From positions 8,122,001 to 8,186,000 of the forward strand of contig NC_072896.1 of the NCBI RefSeq assembly GCF_027943255.1: a stretch of 64,000 nucleotides of DNA, read 5' to 3'. The translations under genes were made by a program, and so were the position numbers. Shown in pieces: positions 12,201-23,545 of the stretch (position 1 is its first letter; each line of letters starts with the position of its first letter). The notes under the pieces were generated by a model. The model saw only the letters and a program-made list of their open reading frames with translations, was not told the origin of the DNA and made no database searches. The stretch is from Anastrepha obliqua. Its lineage: Eukaryota > Arthropoda > Insecta > Diptera > Tephritidae.

Positions 12201-12860
12201 AATTATTTTTTAATTTTTTTCATATCCAAATTTATGAATCTGGTATTCTCTCACAAAAAAATATGCACACAAATTTATTTATTATATAAATATTCACATA
12301 CATATTTCTGGTCAATTTGTATCACTTTGTAATTTGGCAAACTTTTTTCACTAATTTGTTTTTCGTGTTCAAGTTCCTGTTCGTGTTCACTTCTGAAAAC
12401 ACGCGCACTCTCAGCACACAAAAGCAGTACAGCAATGACAAAAAATCGAACCTAAATTGCAATTTGCATTGCATACATTTCGGCAGCGCGCAACGTTGGC
12501 TGTTCGTGACAGAACATGCAAATTGTTGTCATATACTCGTATGCATGTATGTACGTATGCATGTGTGGGTGTGGTATATGAAATTTGCGCAATCGAAATG
12601 TGGCGTTCAAGATTGTGAGAAGTTGAATGTGGAATCTTTTTCAAATCACAACAATGTTTTTTGCGCTCAATTTGTACTTCTATTTTTAATATTTATTTGG
12701 GAAAAGTGCTGATTGGAGTTTTGGTATAACGAGTTTTTTTCGAATAAAAAATGAAATTTATGTATTTATTGGTGATTTAGCTGCATATTCAACCTGCATT
12801 GGGTGTTTGGCGGATGTTATAGATCATTCACCTAAAGAATATGTGAAGTGGATTTTATTA
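12201..12860. other. non-coding DNA, no feature seen
   Basis: Chance frames only. A TATG/CATG-rich tract lies near 12,530-12,570. Confidence 0.5.
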
Positions 12861-12866
12861 CAGATT

Positions 12867-13225
12867 CTTGTTAGGTTAGGTTATACTAGCTGGTCGAAGC
12901 CACGCAGAGACCATTTTGATCCATAGCTATACCAGATCAGAGTCCTTAGCGAAAATATGCATGCAAGATGCGTGTACTGTTTGCGAATTTTAGTAGTTGC
13001 TCAAGCTTCAGTTCAGGAATACATTTTAGTCTCTCAAAACTGAGAGCACCCAAGTAGTATAGTCTAGTTTTTGAGATAGCCGGGCAGCAGCATAGGAGAT
13101 GCTCCAGGGTTTCTTTTGTACTCGGCTCATTACATTTCCTGCAAGCAACGTTAAGAGTTAGATTTAACTTTCAAACATACCCTGCAACTAGGCAATGCCC
13201 TGTTATTACACCAACTAAAGATTCT
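12867..13225 (-). pseudogene. 3' end of a LINE: C-terminal zinc-knuckle of ORF2
   Basis: The minus strand reads ITGHCLVAGYV, an in-frame stop, then a knuckle CRKCNEPSTKETLEHLLCCC followed by PAISKTRLYYLGALSF. The frame ends AYFR and a stop at 12,956. The C-x2-C...ExxxHLLCxCP arrangement is the hallmark of the C-terminus of I/LOA/R1/jockey-group ORF2 proteins, just after RNase H. Only the last 85 or so codons and the 3' UTR are present, so it is a 5'-truncated copy. The 3' tail on the minus strand contains CCTAACCTAAC (plus-strand 12,875-12,888). The knuckle spacing resembles the copy at 50.0-50.7 kb. Confidence 0.85.
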
Positions 13226-13620
13226 TCTTAGCTATAAAAAAAATTAACACCTCATTCCGACAGAAAAATATTACTTTTTGGAAGTCTAATTAAACATTAG
13301 AGGTAAAATCAATGATCCTCTAATAGTTGAAAAATAAACAAAACACATTCAGAAGCAAAAGTTTTAACAACAACTTGGGAAGTCGAGCACATAAACCTCG
13401 CGAGCTGGAAGCAAAATAGTTTTTCTCACTTCCCTGCTTGTCTTGCTTGCAAAGCAAGAGGGATATATTTCCAAGCTATAATCAGCTGCATTTGACATAA
13501 AATCTCTAAAAATCTAAAGAAAAAAAATATTGGTCTCCTCAATCCGTAATAGAAGTGGAAGTCGGCGTTGGGTAGTAGGCCTTAGGAAGTCAGAAAAGGA
13601 CAAAAGGAAAATTCGGCTAG
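13226..13620. other. non-coding DNA, no feature seen
   Basis: AT-rich; nothing recognised. Confidence 0.5.
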
Positions 13621-13625
13621 CTTAA

Positions 13626-14364
13626 GGTGACAGATACCTGTAAAATTTCGAAAAAAAAGGTTTTTTTTTTTTGTTTTTCATAAAATGTTAATATAATCCT
13701 GTAAGAATATGTAAAAAAATGTTAGAACGTAAATTTAAGTATTTCTTATCAACCGTGACGACTCTATTCTTTGCGTTCGAGCGCTGCGAGAAGTATAGTT
13801 ACGTTGTATTAATACTTTAGACGCGTTTTTCTCAAAACTATATTTTTCGAATTGGCGTACACGATAACTCGAAAAGTTATTGACCGATCTCCCTGAAATT
13901 TTGCACATATCGTTTTTATGGTATTACTTACTATGTGAATTTACTAGTTTTCGAAAATTTTTCAAAAAAAAAATAATTTTTTCGATGCAAAAATAATAGG
14001 AAAATTCGCCCCAAGTTTCCTTTTTTTTTGTGAAACATTTTATTCCGCGACTTTTTTCCCATTTTTTTTTAATTCACATAGAAGTTATGACATTAATAAA
14101 CAAACAAATTTTTGGATTTTTTTAATCAGGTCACTGACGCCGATGCTACAATGCCCGCCGATTGAGAAGCCCCGCTGCGACCTTCCTGGAAGAATTGAGT
14201 GTACATCCGCCATTTTAAATGATTAAAATAAAAAAAAAATTTATATTATTTTAATGTATAAATAAACTGTATGCCAATTTTGGAAAAAAATATATTGACT
14301 TCTTCATTTTAAATAATTTCAATAAAAACAGGGAAAATATGGCCGTTTACAGGTATCTGTCCCC
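13626..14364. mobile_element. TTAA-flanked MITE, about 740 bp
   Basis: TTAA at 13,622-13,625 and at 14,365-14,368 flank inverted ends, GGTGACAGATACCTGTAAA on the left and TTTACAGGTATCTGTCCCC on the right. Eighteen of 19 positions match. TTAA duplication is characteristic of piggyBac-type transposition (established knowledge). These ends are not identical to the canonical piggyBac CCC start, so the assignment is tentative. The interior has no transposase frame. It contains the core shared with 3.4-4.0 and 48.0-48.7 kb: TTTTTCTCAAAACTATATTT near 13,828, GATAACTCGAAAAGTTATTG then ACCGATCT near 13,863, and a CGCCATTTTAAATG motif near 14,208. Confidence 0.8.
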
Positions 14365-14368
14365 TTAA

Positions 14369-15350
14369 GTTTTATTGAAAATTCAATCCCTTTATAATTG
14401 GGTACAAAATTTGAACTATTTTAATATATGCATAGAAAATTAAAAACTAAAAAAATAAATAATAAATCCACTTAGAAATAAAGTAAATACGACTAAACTG
14501 AAAAACAAATAAGAAAATAAAAAATGTATAGTAAAAAAGCTCTTGAATTTTATATCTAAGGTTATGGTTGACCAAAATTTATGCTGCTTGTGTCAAAAAA
14601 AAGAAGATATTATTACTTCATTCTTTGAACTAAATAAAACTGTCCCACTATTTTGGAAATGGTAATTTGCACTAAGAAACTTAAAATATTTAGTGTCTTT
14701 CTTTTTTGCCCACTATCTTGAAAGCAGTTATATTTTGTACATGGCTACTCGTACCTTACATGAAAATACATAAACCAACAGAGGATTAATGTAAATAAAT
14801 CCCTCAATTGTTTACGTTTTAATATTCAAGTAAGCGTATGCCCGATATTGGTTTTTTTTAATGAGCTTTGATTTTTAGCTTCTTTTAGAAAAAAAATGCA
14901 TTAATGAACTTTCAAGATTTCCAGTCAAACTATGCAAAAACTTTTAAACCAAGTTAAACATTATAAATCCTTATTTTTTGTAACGTTCAATGTATTCTCA
15001 TACTACACCTGCCACTTTTAGTTACGCCTACAAACTCCGCCAACAGCAAATCCATCCATTCGCTGTATCCCATTCTGGGTCATGAGCGCTGTATTTAACT
15101 ACTTGCGGGTGCAGACGAAACCAATTATTTTTTTGCACTACATATTTTCTGTTGACGTTCTACTTGTCTCGGCTGCGGTCTTGACTCATTCGCCTACATT
15201 TGCGAGCGCAGCCTTTATGAGAAAATCCTTTTTTCATGCTAACTGAGTTAAGGCATAGTTTTATTTTGCTCGCAGTCGCACGAAATATCCTTTAAAGTTT
15301 TTCCACAGCAGTTACGCTATGAATTTACTGAGTATGCAAAAATTGCATAG
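14369..15350. other. non-coding DNA, no feature seen
   Basis: AT-rich; a (TA)n run begins near 15,352 and leads into the next element. Confidence 0.5.
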
Positions 15351-15498
15351 TTCCATATATATATATTATATATATATATATATACAGGGTAGGCCATTTA
15401 AAGCGGGCCCATCGGGCAACCCTATAACTTTTGACAGGAACGTCAGATCGACTAATGACATAGCGCGTTGGAAGCGTCAGTCCAAGACAATTTTTACC

Positions 15499-15888
15499 AT
15501 GGAGCAGTACACTCCAAAAGAACGCGCTGAAATAATTCAGCTTTACATCCAAAATAACTTCTCAATTGTGAAAACTCAACGTGCGTTTAAAAAAAAAAAT
15601 AAAGTTAAAAGTGCGCCATCCAAAAGCACTTTACAGCGTTTATACGCAAAATTTATTAACCACGGTAGTCTCAGCAATACCAGCCACGCATCCAGACAAC
15701 GTACACGACGTTCTGCTGAAAATATCGAGGCTGTACGAGCCAGTGTTGAGGAGGCTCCGCGAACATCGAGTTATCGTCGTTCTCAGGAATTAGGCATCGC
15801 CAGGACAACACTCAGGCGCATAATTCGCATCGATTTGAAAATGTTTCCGTACAAAATTCAAATTCACGCGCTACAATCGATTTTTTGA
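15499..15888 (+). pseudogene. Tc1/mariner transposase, N-terminal DNA-binding part
   Basis: I start the frame at the ATG at 15,499, because an upstream in-frame ATG (15,319) lies outside the element. The sequence opens MEQYTPKERAEIIQLYIQ and shows two helix-turn-helix-like segments, residues about 5-60 and about 70-120 (ARTTLRRIIR near the end). This is the paired-like DNA-binding region that recognises the TIRs in mariner-type transposases. At about codon 120 the frame shifts into unrelated residues and stops at 15,886. The catalytic-domain residues carrying the first two acidic positions are absent. The remainder continues in another frame at 15,867-16,175. Confidence 0.9.
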
Positions 15889-16175
15889 AGCCATTGTTCC
15901 CTGGAAGGTTGATTTCGAAAAATGGTGATTTTCCGTGGCCACCGAGATCACCAGATTTGACGCCACCGGACTTTTATTTGTGGGGTTATCTGAAATCCAA
16001 GGTATACATCAACAAGCCAAGGACTCTAACTCAACTTAAAAACAATATCCGACGCGAAATCGCCGCCATACCGGCCGAAATATTGGCCAAAACGATGGAA
16101 AACGCCGAAAAAAGGACACATTTGGCCATCAAGGCCAGAGGCAAACATTTGAAGGATATCATTTTCAAAAACTAG
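15867..16175 (+). pseudogene. Tc1/mariner transposase, C-terminal part
   Basis: From about 15,867 the frame reads RATIDFLKPLFPGRLISKNG, then WPPRSPDLTPPDFYLWGYLK, and ends KHLKDIIFKN and a stop at 16,175. The SPDLTPPDFYLWG block carries the third acidic residue of the DDE/D catalytic triad. The lost segment between this and the N-terminal piece would hold the other two. The join also shifts the reading frame, so no protein of normal architecture can be made. The C-terminal 50 residues form the usual charged helical tail. Confidence 0.9.
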
Positions 16176-16294
16176 CTGGAACAAATCTCCTTGAATCAAA
16201 ATAAATGATTTTTCATATCAACACAAAAAACAATGTTTTTTTCAATGTTTTTTTTCAGAAACAAATGGGCCCGCTTTAAATGGCCTACCCTGTA

Positions 16295-17690
16295 TATGTA
16301 TGCATATATTCTTTTGTGTATTGCCATTTGTTTACACACATAAATGCGCGTCCGTGTGCTGGAATATATTTTAAATGCACGCAATGGGATCGGATACGTG
16401 TAGGCAGGCAGGCAGCTCAGGAAACGCTGTCAGTTGGCGCAAAAATAAAGTTGCCACGGTTGAAGTAGAATTGTGACAGTTAATTTTATTTTATTATGCA
16501 GCTTGGGAAAGTTATCGAGTTCTTTGCTATGTAGGCATTATAGTTTTAGCATACTTTTCTGCGCCATAGCCACAATGCAGTTTTCTCATGTGGGTGTATG
16601 TATGTATGTGACTCAATTGTTATTCAATTCCCATTCATATAATTTTTACGCGGAAATACCACAGCAAAGGATGTATCTTAATAGAATATTTAATCAATTT
16701 TTTTTTTTTGAATTCTAATGACTAGTTCAAGGCTTTTATTGCATGCGATAAAATGAAAGGAAAAGCTTCCAACTAATTCAAACGCACATATTTAAGCAAC
16801 CACTAATCCTATTAAATTTTGTTGAAGCAAATATATTTTCATTCACTTTCTGTGCCTCTTGACAAAGCAGATACTAATAAATTTCGCAGCTAAATCTTTG
16901 CCTTAAAGCATTTTCTCTTATCTCGCACATAAGCCGCTTTTATTGTCATATTTTTCATATAATATAAAATGCGAGCATAATAATTTTGCGCTTAAACGCC
17001 AAAAACTGCTTAGAAAAATACTTATGCGAAAATTCTATATTTATACATACGAGTATATGTATACAGCACAGGATACATTTAATCTTCAGGTTAAAGTGGC
17101 TCATATGCGTATTACATTGTAGGCGTTCATCTGTTGAATTGTGAGTCTCGCTCGACTAAGCTGAGTGCTACCTAAAATTCTGTTATGCCTATTTTAGTGC
17201 CCACTTATCTCACTAACTGACCGCTGGACAGTCACAATCATAGTACGGTGCACAGGGCACAGTTTAGACTAATAAATTACGCACGAACAATGGCTGGTCA
17301 TTTTATTTATATTAAATTTGTTGCTTTTGGGTGAATGGTTGAATGAGCGAGCAAACGAATGAATGAATTTTATACGATATCCGTGGCGAAGGAACAGTAA
17401 AAGTAACTCGAAATGAGTAAAGGCAGAAAGGTATACATATACATACACAATGCATATACAATACATGTACATATATTCAATATGTGTCTATAAAAACACT
17501 CAGGCTGCGACAGGTCATGTGTGAGATGTTGTGTGACTTGGCGCAGTCCAAGTAATAAAAATAATGGACTCTTATGCGTATAAGTTCAAGGGTGGACAGA
17601 TGGGCGAGCATGCTGTGTTTTGCGTATGGTTTTGCATGACGTCATCATTGCAATAGCAAAGTGTATAAGAATATACAGTGGGTCAAGAAA
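16295..17690. other. unique-looking non-coding DNA
   Basis: TATG/CATA microsatellite bits near 16,295-16,310 and 17,430-17,480. Near 17,675 ACAGTGGGTCAAGAAAGTGT resembles a Tc1-type terminus, without a visible partner. Confidence 0.5.
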
Positions 17691-17710
17691 GTGTTGTAAC
17701 AAAGCAACCT

Positions 17711-17930
17711 ATTTTTGTTTTTTTTTTATTAAAATAATATTTTATTAAAAAGACATTTATTGAAATGTTATTATTAAAAAAAAAATTTTTTAAATTAAAA
17801 AAAAAAATTAAAAATTTTAAAAATTAAAAAAATTTTTTTAAATAAATAATTTTTTTTTAATTAATTCTTTTTTATTATTATTATTATTTTTATTTTAAAT
17901 AAATATTTTTTTTTAACAAATATTTTTTTC
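17711..17930. repeat. extreme A/T low-complexity tract
   Basis: About 220 bp made almost only of A and T homopolymer blocks, with many small self-complementary A-run/T-run pairs. Confidence 0.8.
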
Positions 17931-18164
17931 AGTATTTTGAAAATTTAAAGTATTTGACATTATATGGCTTAAAAAAACTAGATATGGTCTCTAAAATTAT
18001 TCAAAAATTGCAAAGAGAAAGGCAATATGCCTTCAAAGTTTAAATAACAAAATTGCTTAACGCCATTTTAAGCACACTATAACCAGAAAAAATATTTATT
18101 GAACAATCTTTTGTATTTCACTTCTCATGTTGTTTCCTTTTCCATTCCATCAATCTGACTTTTG

Positions 18165-19010
18165 TCATGGGTTGGTTGGTTGGTTAGAGTGGTGATTCAT
18201 CCAGAATCCAACTAGCGCTTCCGCACCATTTTGTTGCCACATCCTCGTTACCAAATTGTTTAACAGTTATTTACAGCAGGACTATATCCAGTCTGTGCGG
18301 TTTAGGAACCTTATTAGGTTGTTGACTTCTAAGCCAGACAGCTGCTCGAGACTCTCGAACAGCGGTTTGCCCAGGGTTAACATTCTGTCCTTCCATAGGG
18401 CAGGGCATTCACAGAGGAAATGGAAGATTGTTTCTTTTTCCCCCGGTTGTTTGCAACTATGACAGTATGTGTTATGAGGGATGCCCATTTTGGCGGCTTG
18501 TTCTCCGATAGACCAGAAGCCAGTTATGACTGCCGTAAGTCTACAGGTGTCCCGTCCTTTCATTCTTATTAATGCCGACGATTGCTTGAGGTTGTAGGTT
18601 GGCCATAACGTTCTGCTGATTTTGCATTTCGTCTGGTCTTTCCATCTACAATCTGCAATTCGAAGGTATTTTAGGGAAATTGCATTCTTGACCGCACCTA
18701 GTGGAGTGAATACTGGTACTGCAAGAGCGCTATTCATGGCAGATCCCCCTCTTGCCAGTTCATCAGCTTTTTCGTTACCTTCTATGTTCCGGTGTCCCGG
18801 GACCCAAATTAAGGTTACTCTGTGGTTTTCACTCAAGTTGGTGAGGCTACTCCTACTTTGCTCCACCACTTTAGAGGTTGTTATAGTCGCGTTCAGCGCC
18901 TGGATTGCAGCTTGGCTATCCGAAAGAATAGCGATATTGCCCTTGAAAGAGAAATCTGCGATTAGTAACCTACAGGCTTCCCCAATTGCTAGTACTTTTG
19001 TCATATTTGA
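18165..19010 (-). mobile_element. 5'-truncated LINE copy (RNase H to 3' end)
   Basis: The coding remnant is on the minus strand, with a 3' UTR ending in a (CCAA)n-like tail (plus-strand TTGGTTGGTTGGTT near 18,171-18,186). The sequence before the RNase H domain is missing, as expected for target-primed reverse transcription that stopped early. No target duplication was clearly seen. Confidence 0.8.
18282..19004 (-). pseudogene. LINE ORF2 C-terminus: RNase H domain plus zinc knuckle, 240 codons open
   Basis: The open frame covers the RNase H domain and tail of a non-LTR retrotransposon polyprotein. Residues 28-34, SDSQAAI, hold one catalytic Asp. WVPGH (67-71) and GNEKADE (76-82) carry the conserved His and Asp of the domain. 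Residues 181-201, CHSCKQPGEKETIFHFLCEC followed by P, form the C-terminal C-x2-C...H-x4-C knuckle. The stop follows RTDWI. RNase H with this tail occurs in the I/LOA/R1 group, and I cannot choose among them. The first RNase H strand with its own Asp and everything upstream are missing, so the product would be inactive although the frame is still open. A closely related but more damaged copy lies at 47,450-47,990. Confidence 0.9.
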
Positions 19011-20828
19011 CTAAGATTTTCTGCTATTATCCCAGTGCCAATATCCATGTTTTTAAGTTTACTCAATTTCTTAATTTGCCTCTTTTCTAGTAATCTATTT
19101 GCCCCTTTTTCAAAAGGCGTGACAAATTTACTATTAGTATCATGTGGGGGCTAACTTTTCGAATCTATTGCTTTGATAGAATTTAAAATTCGACGGCTTG
19201 CCTTCAAAATAGTAAAATCTAATTGTAAAGTCAAATCACTTCATCGCTGCGGTTTTGATTAAATTTGATGAAGATACTCTGCTATAGAGTGGCATAAATT
19301 GTGCTAAAAGGGTGAGGTAATATTAAATGGTTGCCGAGATATAGGGATACATATAACATTTTTTTTGAGCAAGTGTTTTTTCTTTTAACTGAAAGTAAAA
19401 TAATTATCGGTCTAAGGATTCTTTCAGTATTTTCCGATAAAAATCAGTAAAAAAAATTGTAGTTTTTTTATTATTTTTTTTTGTTTTTTTTTTAATTGTT
19501 TTAGTAAACATTTTTTAGAAAATTTGTTTCAAATGGAAAATTAAATAAATTTAAAATAACAATAAAAAAAATTTTTCTAGTAAAATATTTTTAAATGAAA
19601 AATTAGATATTTAATTAAATTTAAAACAATAATAAAAAATTTGTTCTAGTAAAAATACTTTTTTTTATGTAAACCTTTAAATTGAAATAAATTTATAATA
19701 AATATTGAAACTTTTTTAGGTCAATTCATGTTTTTCTAATTTTTCGAGAAATGGAACTCAGTTCCATATTGGAAAATTTATGATATGAAAAAATAAATAG
19801 TAGGAATCTTGCTTCCCCTGATTATCTGTTTTGAAGCCTGTAACGCCTTTTCTTCGATCTTTTTTATTGTTTCCTTTGATATTACAACTGTTTTGAGACA
19901 TTAACTCATTATTAAGGTATATGGAAGATTGCTGCGGATTGCCCTACGATTTTGGTTTAAGAACAATTAAGAGATATGCTCGATTTAATTTAAGCTTCAC
20001 CAAATACGAGGAATAGAATTTACACCCCGAATGGAAAATAAAAAAAAAAAGATGATAGGAATCCAGAGCAACGACCACAAATATTTTCATATATTGAAGA
20101 CAAAGTTCACCAAATTTAGGTAAATTGAGACATTATTGTAAATAGAATTTCATTACCAATTGGCTAGCCCTACCAAAAGTATTAATGATCAAGTACTTGC
20201 AGCCTTAATAGCAATAAATCTAAGCTCTTTTGGATTCGAGAGAATTCATAGATGACAAAAGAGAATTGTAAAAATAATTTGCTGAGACAGTGAAAAGAGA
20301 TTATTTTTTATTTCCGAAAATTTTAGATAGCCTCGCTCAGTATATCTGATTCTAATCTATTTTTTAGCGATGTATTTATAAATATCACAGACATTTTAAA
20401 TTATATTACTTTTTTGATAAATTATGAATATTATTTTAATTATAATAAATGAAATTACTTTTTTATAAAAAACCAATCGAAAGCCTGAAAACCAAATTTT
20501 CTTCCTTATATGCAGATTTTCTTGACAAACTGTATATTTATCTACATGAATTATATATATATATATGTATATGTTTATTTTTTTGCGTATTGTTAGTGAG
20601 TTAGTGAAATTGGAAAGGAAGCGGAGTACACAAAGGATAAATTCAATTGTAGAGAAAGGCGTAAAAGTTATAAAAATAGAACATCATGGTGAATAAGGTA
20701 TGGAAAAGGGTGTCGAAGTTAGCGATAAGAGCAGTGTTATTTGATTAATTCTTCTCATTTTGGAATATACTTGGGAATTAGCACTAATGAGAGAAGGCCA
20801 TAGTAGGCATCGGACAAATAAGTGGTCA
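19011..20828. other. AT-rich non-coding DNA, no gene seen
   Basis: Long AT-rich stretch with partial internal repetition of AGTAAAATATTTTTAAATG-like segments near 19,480-19,700. No protein similarity seen. A (TATA)n tract lies near 20,555-20,570. Confidence 0.5.
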
Positions 20829-21067
20829 TCTATACTAATATTATAAAGAGGAAAACTTTGTTTGTTTGTTTGTTTGTTTGTAACGAATAGGCTCAAAAAC
20901 TACTGGACCGATTTTAAAAATTCTTTCACCATTCGAAAACTACATTATCCAGGAGTAACATGGATTACATTTTATTTTGGAAAAAAATAGGGTTCCGTAA
21001 GATATTTGGATTTTTCGGACACAAACTGCAAAAAATCTTATATATAAAATAAAGTCAACTTTTTGTG

Positions 21068-22540
21068 TGTGTTCGCTAACCGGCCGTGTCTGCACCAAAT
21101 TAAACCAAACTTACACACATTGTTAAGAAGGTATTGAAGATGGTTTCCGTATAGTTTGGATACCTATTGGTGGATAGGGCTCGAGATATAGGTCAAAACG
21201 TGGACCCGGGTAACCTTCGGATGTGTATGTACAATACGGGTATCAAATGGAAGCTGTTGGTGAATGCTTTAGTTCAGAGTATTTTTCATGCCGCTCCGTG
21301 ACTGGGGTCTCGAGATATAGGTCAAAACGTGGACCCGGGTAACCTTTGGTTGTGTATGTACAATATGGGTATCAAATGAAAGCTGTTGATAAGTGCTTTA
21401 ATACGGGGTAATTTTCATACCTATTGATGACTAGGGTCTGGAAATATATGCCAAAACGTGGACCCGCCGTGTCTTTGCACCAAATTAAACCAAACTTACA
21501 CACATTGTTAAGGAGGTATTGAAGGTGGTTTCCGTATAGTTTGGATACCTATTGGTAGATAGGGTCTCGAGATATAGGTCAAAACGTGGACCCGGGTAAC
21601 CTTCGGATGTGTATGTACAATATGGGTATCAAATGGAAGCTGTTGGTGAATGCTTTAGTTCAGAGTATTTCCATCCGCTCCGTGACTAGGGTCTCGAGAT
21701 AGAGACCAAAACGTGGACCCTAGAATGTGTTTGTACAATATGGATATCAAATGAAAGCTGTTGATAAGTGCTTTAATACGGGGTAATTTTCATACCTATT
21801 GATGACTAGGGTCTCGAAATATATGCCAAAACGTGGACCCGCCGTGTCTTTGAACCGAATTAAACCAAACTTACACACATTGTTAAGTAGGTATTGAAGA
21901 TGATTTCCGTATAGTTTGAATACCTATTGGTAGATAGGGTCTCGAGATATAGGTCAAAACGTGGACCCGGGTAACCTTCGGACGTGTATGTATAATATGG
22001 GTATCAAATGGAAGCTGTTGGTGAATGCTTTAGTTCAGAGTATTTTTCATGCCGCTCCGTGACTAGGGTCTCGAGATAGAGACCAAAACGTGGAGCCTAG
22101 AATGTGTTTGTACAATATGGATATCAAATTGAAGCTGTTGGTGAATGCTTTAGTTCAGAGTATTTTTCATGCCGCTCCGTGACTAGGGTCTCGAGATAGA
22201 GACCAAAACGTGGAGCCTAGAATGTGTTTGTACAATATGGATATCAAATTGAAGCTGTTGGTGAATGCCTTAGTACAGAGTATTTTTCATGCCGCTACGT
22301 GACTGGGGTCTCGAGATATAGGTCAAACGTGGACCCGGGTAACCTTTGGTTGTGTATGTACAATATGGGTATCAAATGAAAGCTGTTGATAAGTGCTTTA
22401 ATACGGGGTAATTTTCATACCTATTGATGACTAGGGTCTCGAAATATATGCCAAAACGTGGACCCGCCGTGTCTTTGCACCGAATTAAACCAAACTTATA
22501 CACATTGTTAAGTAAGTATTGAAAATGGGTTTCGTAAAGT
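21068..22540 (+). repeat. 11-unit tandem array with higher-order structure inside the Helitron
   Basis: The motif CAAAACGTGG (CAAACGTGG in one unit) recurs at 21,194, 21,323, 21,452, 21,580, 21,707, 21,827, 21,955, 22,084, 22,204, 22,324 and 22,452, spaced 120-129 bp. Three unit types can be told apart by their interiors: CTTCGGATGTGTATG...TTAGTTCAGAG, TTTGGTTGTGTATG...TTAATACGGGG, and GCCGTGTCTTTGCACC...TTGTTAAG. The first part of the array cycles through them as a period of about 385 bp. The 120 bp 22,021-22,140 are repeated without a change at 22,141-22,260, a very recent duplication. Confidence 0.95.
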
Positions 22541-22633
22541 TTGGTTGTAATTCGGAGCAGTGGCAACGGGTGCAGCGTTCTTTTGAGCCAGCCATAATGT
22601 CGCTTACTTTTTTAACGCTTGGGGCGGAACTGA

Positions 22634-22650
22634 ACTGTCAAATTGACAGT
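22634..22650. repeat. 17-bp perfect palindrome
   Basis: ACTGTCAAATTGACAGT, two 8-bp perfectly complementary arms around one base. It lies in the unique part of the Helitron, downstream of the array. Confidence 0.8.
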
Positions 22651-23161
22651 GTGAGTTACAATGTGTCTATATTTCTTTCTGATTTGGATGCCATAAGGAA
22701 AACACGTAAGTGCAACATGTAAAAATTGTTTGTGAATTTTTTTGGAGTGGATTTTGGAACAGTGAATAATTTCTTACGAAATTTGAGAATTTAATGTGAA
22801 ATCCGAATGAAATTATGTGTTCGTGGAAAAAACAATTTTTTTCGTTTTTTTTTTTTTGAAAAATATAAATGGATAATGGTTAAAAAAGCTCCAATGCTTA
22901 ATAAAACATATAAATTGAAACGAAAAATTCATGGATGATCAGGAAAAAAGACGATTGTTTATTCATATGCGTTGATTTGAAATTTAAAAACTATCTTCTT
23001 TTTCCTGATTTTCAATTTATAGAAAAACAAAAAATATTGTTTATGCCAAAGCGCTTGAATAAATAATAAAGAAATAAATAATATGAAAACCATATATTTT
23101 CTGTTCTAAACCATATCTATTCTATTTTAGTGTGCCCAGCGAAGGGGGCCGGGTTTGCTAG

Positions 23162-23465
23162 TATAATATATGTAACATATATCTACTAAAAGTAGCAATC
23201 GATTATGAATGTATGTACATATATGTATGTATGCACTTATTTAGGCGGGAGATTTGGATGGTTGCAGAATAATCAACAGTTGAATAAAATTAGCGCAAAG
23301 CTGGGACTAAAATTTAGTTGAGTTATGCCAGATGAATCTAAGGTTTTATTCTCTCAACCGTGAAATCGGTCGTCATACCACTGGTAGAACTCTATCCAAA
23401 AATTCCTCAATCTGGTGCTCGATACGATGTTTTGAGCTCTTTCCCACTAATGCATAAGATTAGCG
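23162..23465. other. non-coding DNA, no feature seen
   Basis: Nothing recognised apart from TATG-rich bits near 23,215-23,235. Confidence 0.5.
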
Positions 23466-23469
23466 CTTA

Positions 23470-23545
23470 CACACGTTCCGGGACAACCCGGATTTATATT
23501 TGGATATGCACGGGGAATGTTTATGTTGCTACAACAACAACAACA
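23470..23545 (-). repeat. CAACAACAA-tailed dispersed repeat, partial
   Basis: CCGGGACAACCCGGATTTAT, then TGCACGGGGAATGTTTATG and TTGCTACAACAACAACAACA. A related copy lies at 58,835-58,965. I recognise this repeat as common in higher flies, read in the other direction as starting TTGTTGTTGTTGTAGCA. It directly abuts a SINE. Confidence 0.65.

Larger units (their letters stand above)
15385..16292 (+). mobile_element. Tc1/mariner deletion derivative, 908 bp, perfect 26-bp TIRs
   Basis: The left TIR (15,385-15,410) starts CAGGGTAGGCCATTTAAAGC. The right TIR (16,267-16,292) is its exact reverse complement over 26 bp. TA dinucleotides at 15,383-15,384 and 16,293-16,294 are the target duplication expected for this superfamily. 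The target was a (TA)n microsatellite. The interior holds the two ends of a transposase gene with the middle missing. Perfect TIRs suggest recent activity supplied in trans. Confidence 0.93.
20829..23161 (+). mobile_element. non-autonomous Helitron, 2.33 kb, complete termini
   Basis: The 5' end is TCTATACTAATATTATAAAG (20,829 on) and the 3' end is GGGTTTGCTAG (to 23,161). The flanking host bases are A and T. TC...CTRR inserted between A and T without a target duplication is the canonical Helitron structure. A degenerate GC-rich hairpin region GCCCAGCGAAGGGGGC (about 23,134-23,149) lies just before the end, where Helitrons carry their 3' stem-loop. The TTTGTTTGTTTGTTTG run after the 5' end and the sequence CTCAAAAACTACTGGACCGA are familiar from insect Helitrons (from memory). 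There is no Rep/helicase frame. The interior is mostly a tandem array plus about 600 bp of AT-rich filler, so replication would need an autonomous relative. Confidence 0.88.

Noticed and set aside
12875..12888. TTAGGTTAGG, resembling the insect telomere repeat
   Set aside because: Only two copies, positioned as the 3' tail of a LINE on the other strand.
15319..15498. Upstream in-frame extension of the Tc1/mariner frame
   Set aside because: The extension lies partly outside the left TIR in the TA microsatellite; the ATG at 15,499 fits the family start.
17675..17705. ACAGTGGGTCAAGAAAGTGT, resembling a Tc1-type terminus
   Set aside because: No inverted partner found within the next kilobases; the neighbouring A/T tract may hide it.
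18622..19014. 130-codon plus-strand frame
   Set aside because: Antisense shadow of the LINE RNase H frame on the minus strand.
21068..22540. Regular spaced repeats that might suggest a CRISPR array
   Set aside because: Units are about 125 bp with no short repeat/unique spacer pattern, and lie inside a Helitron in eukaryotic-type DNA.
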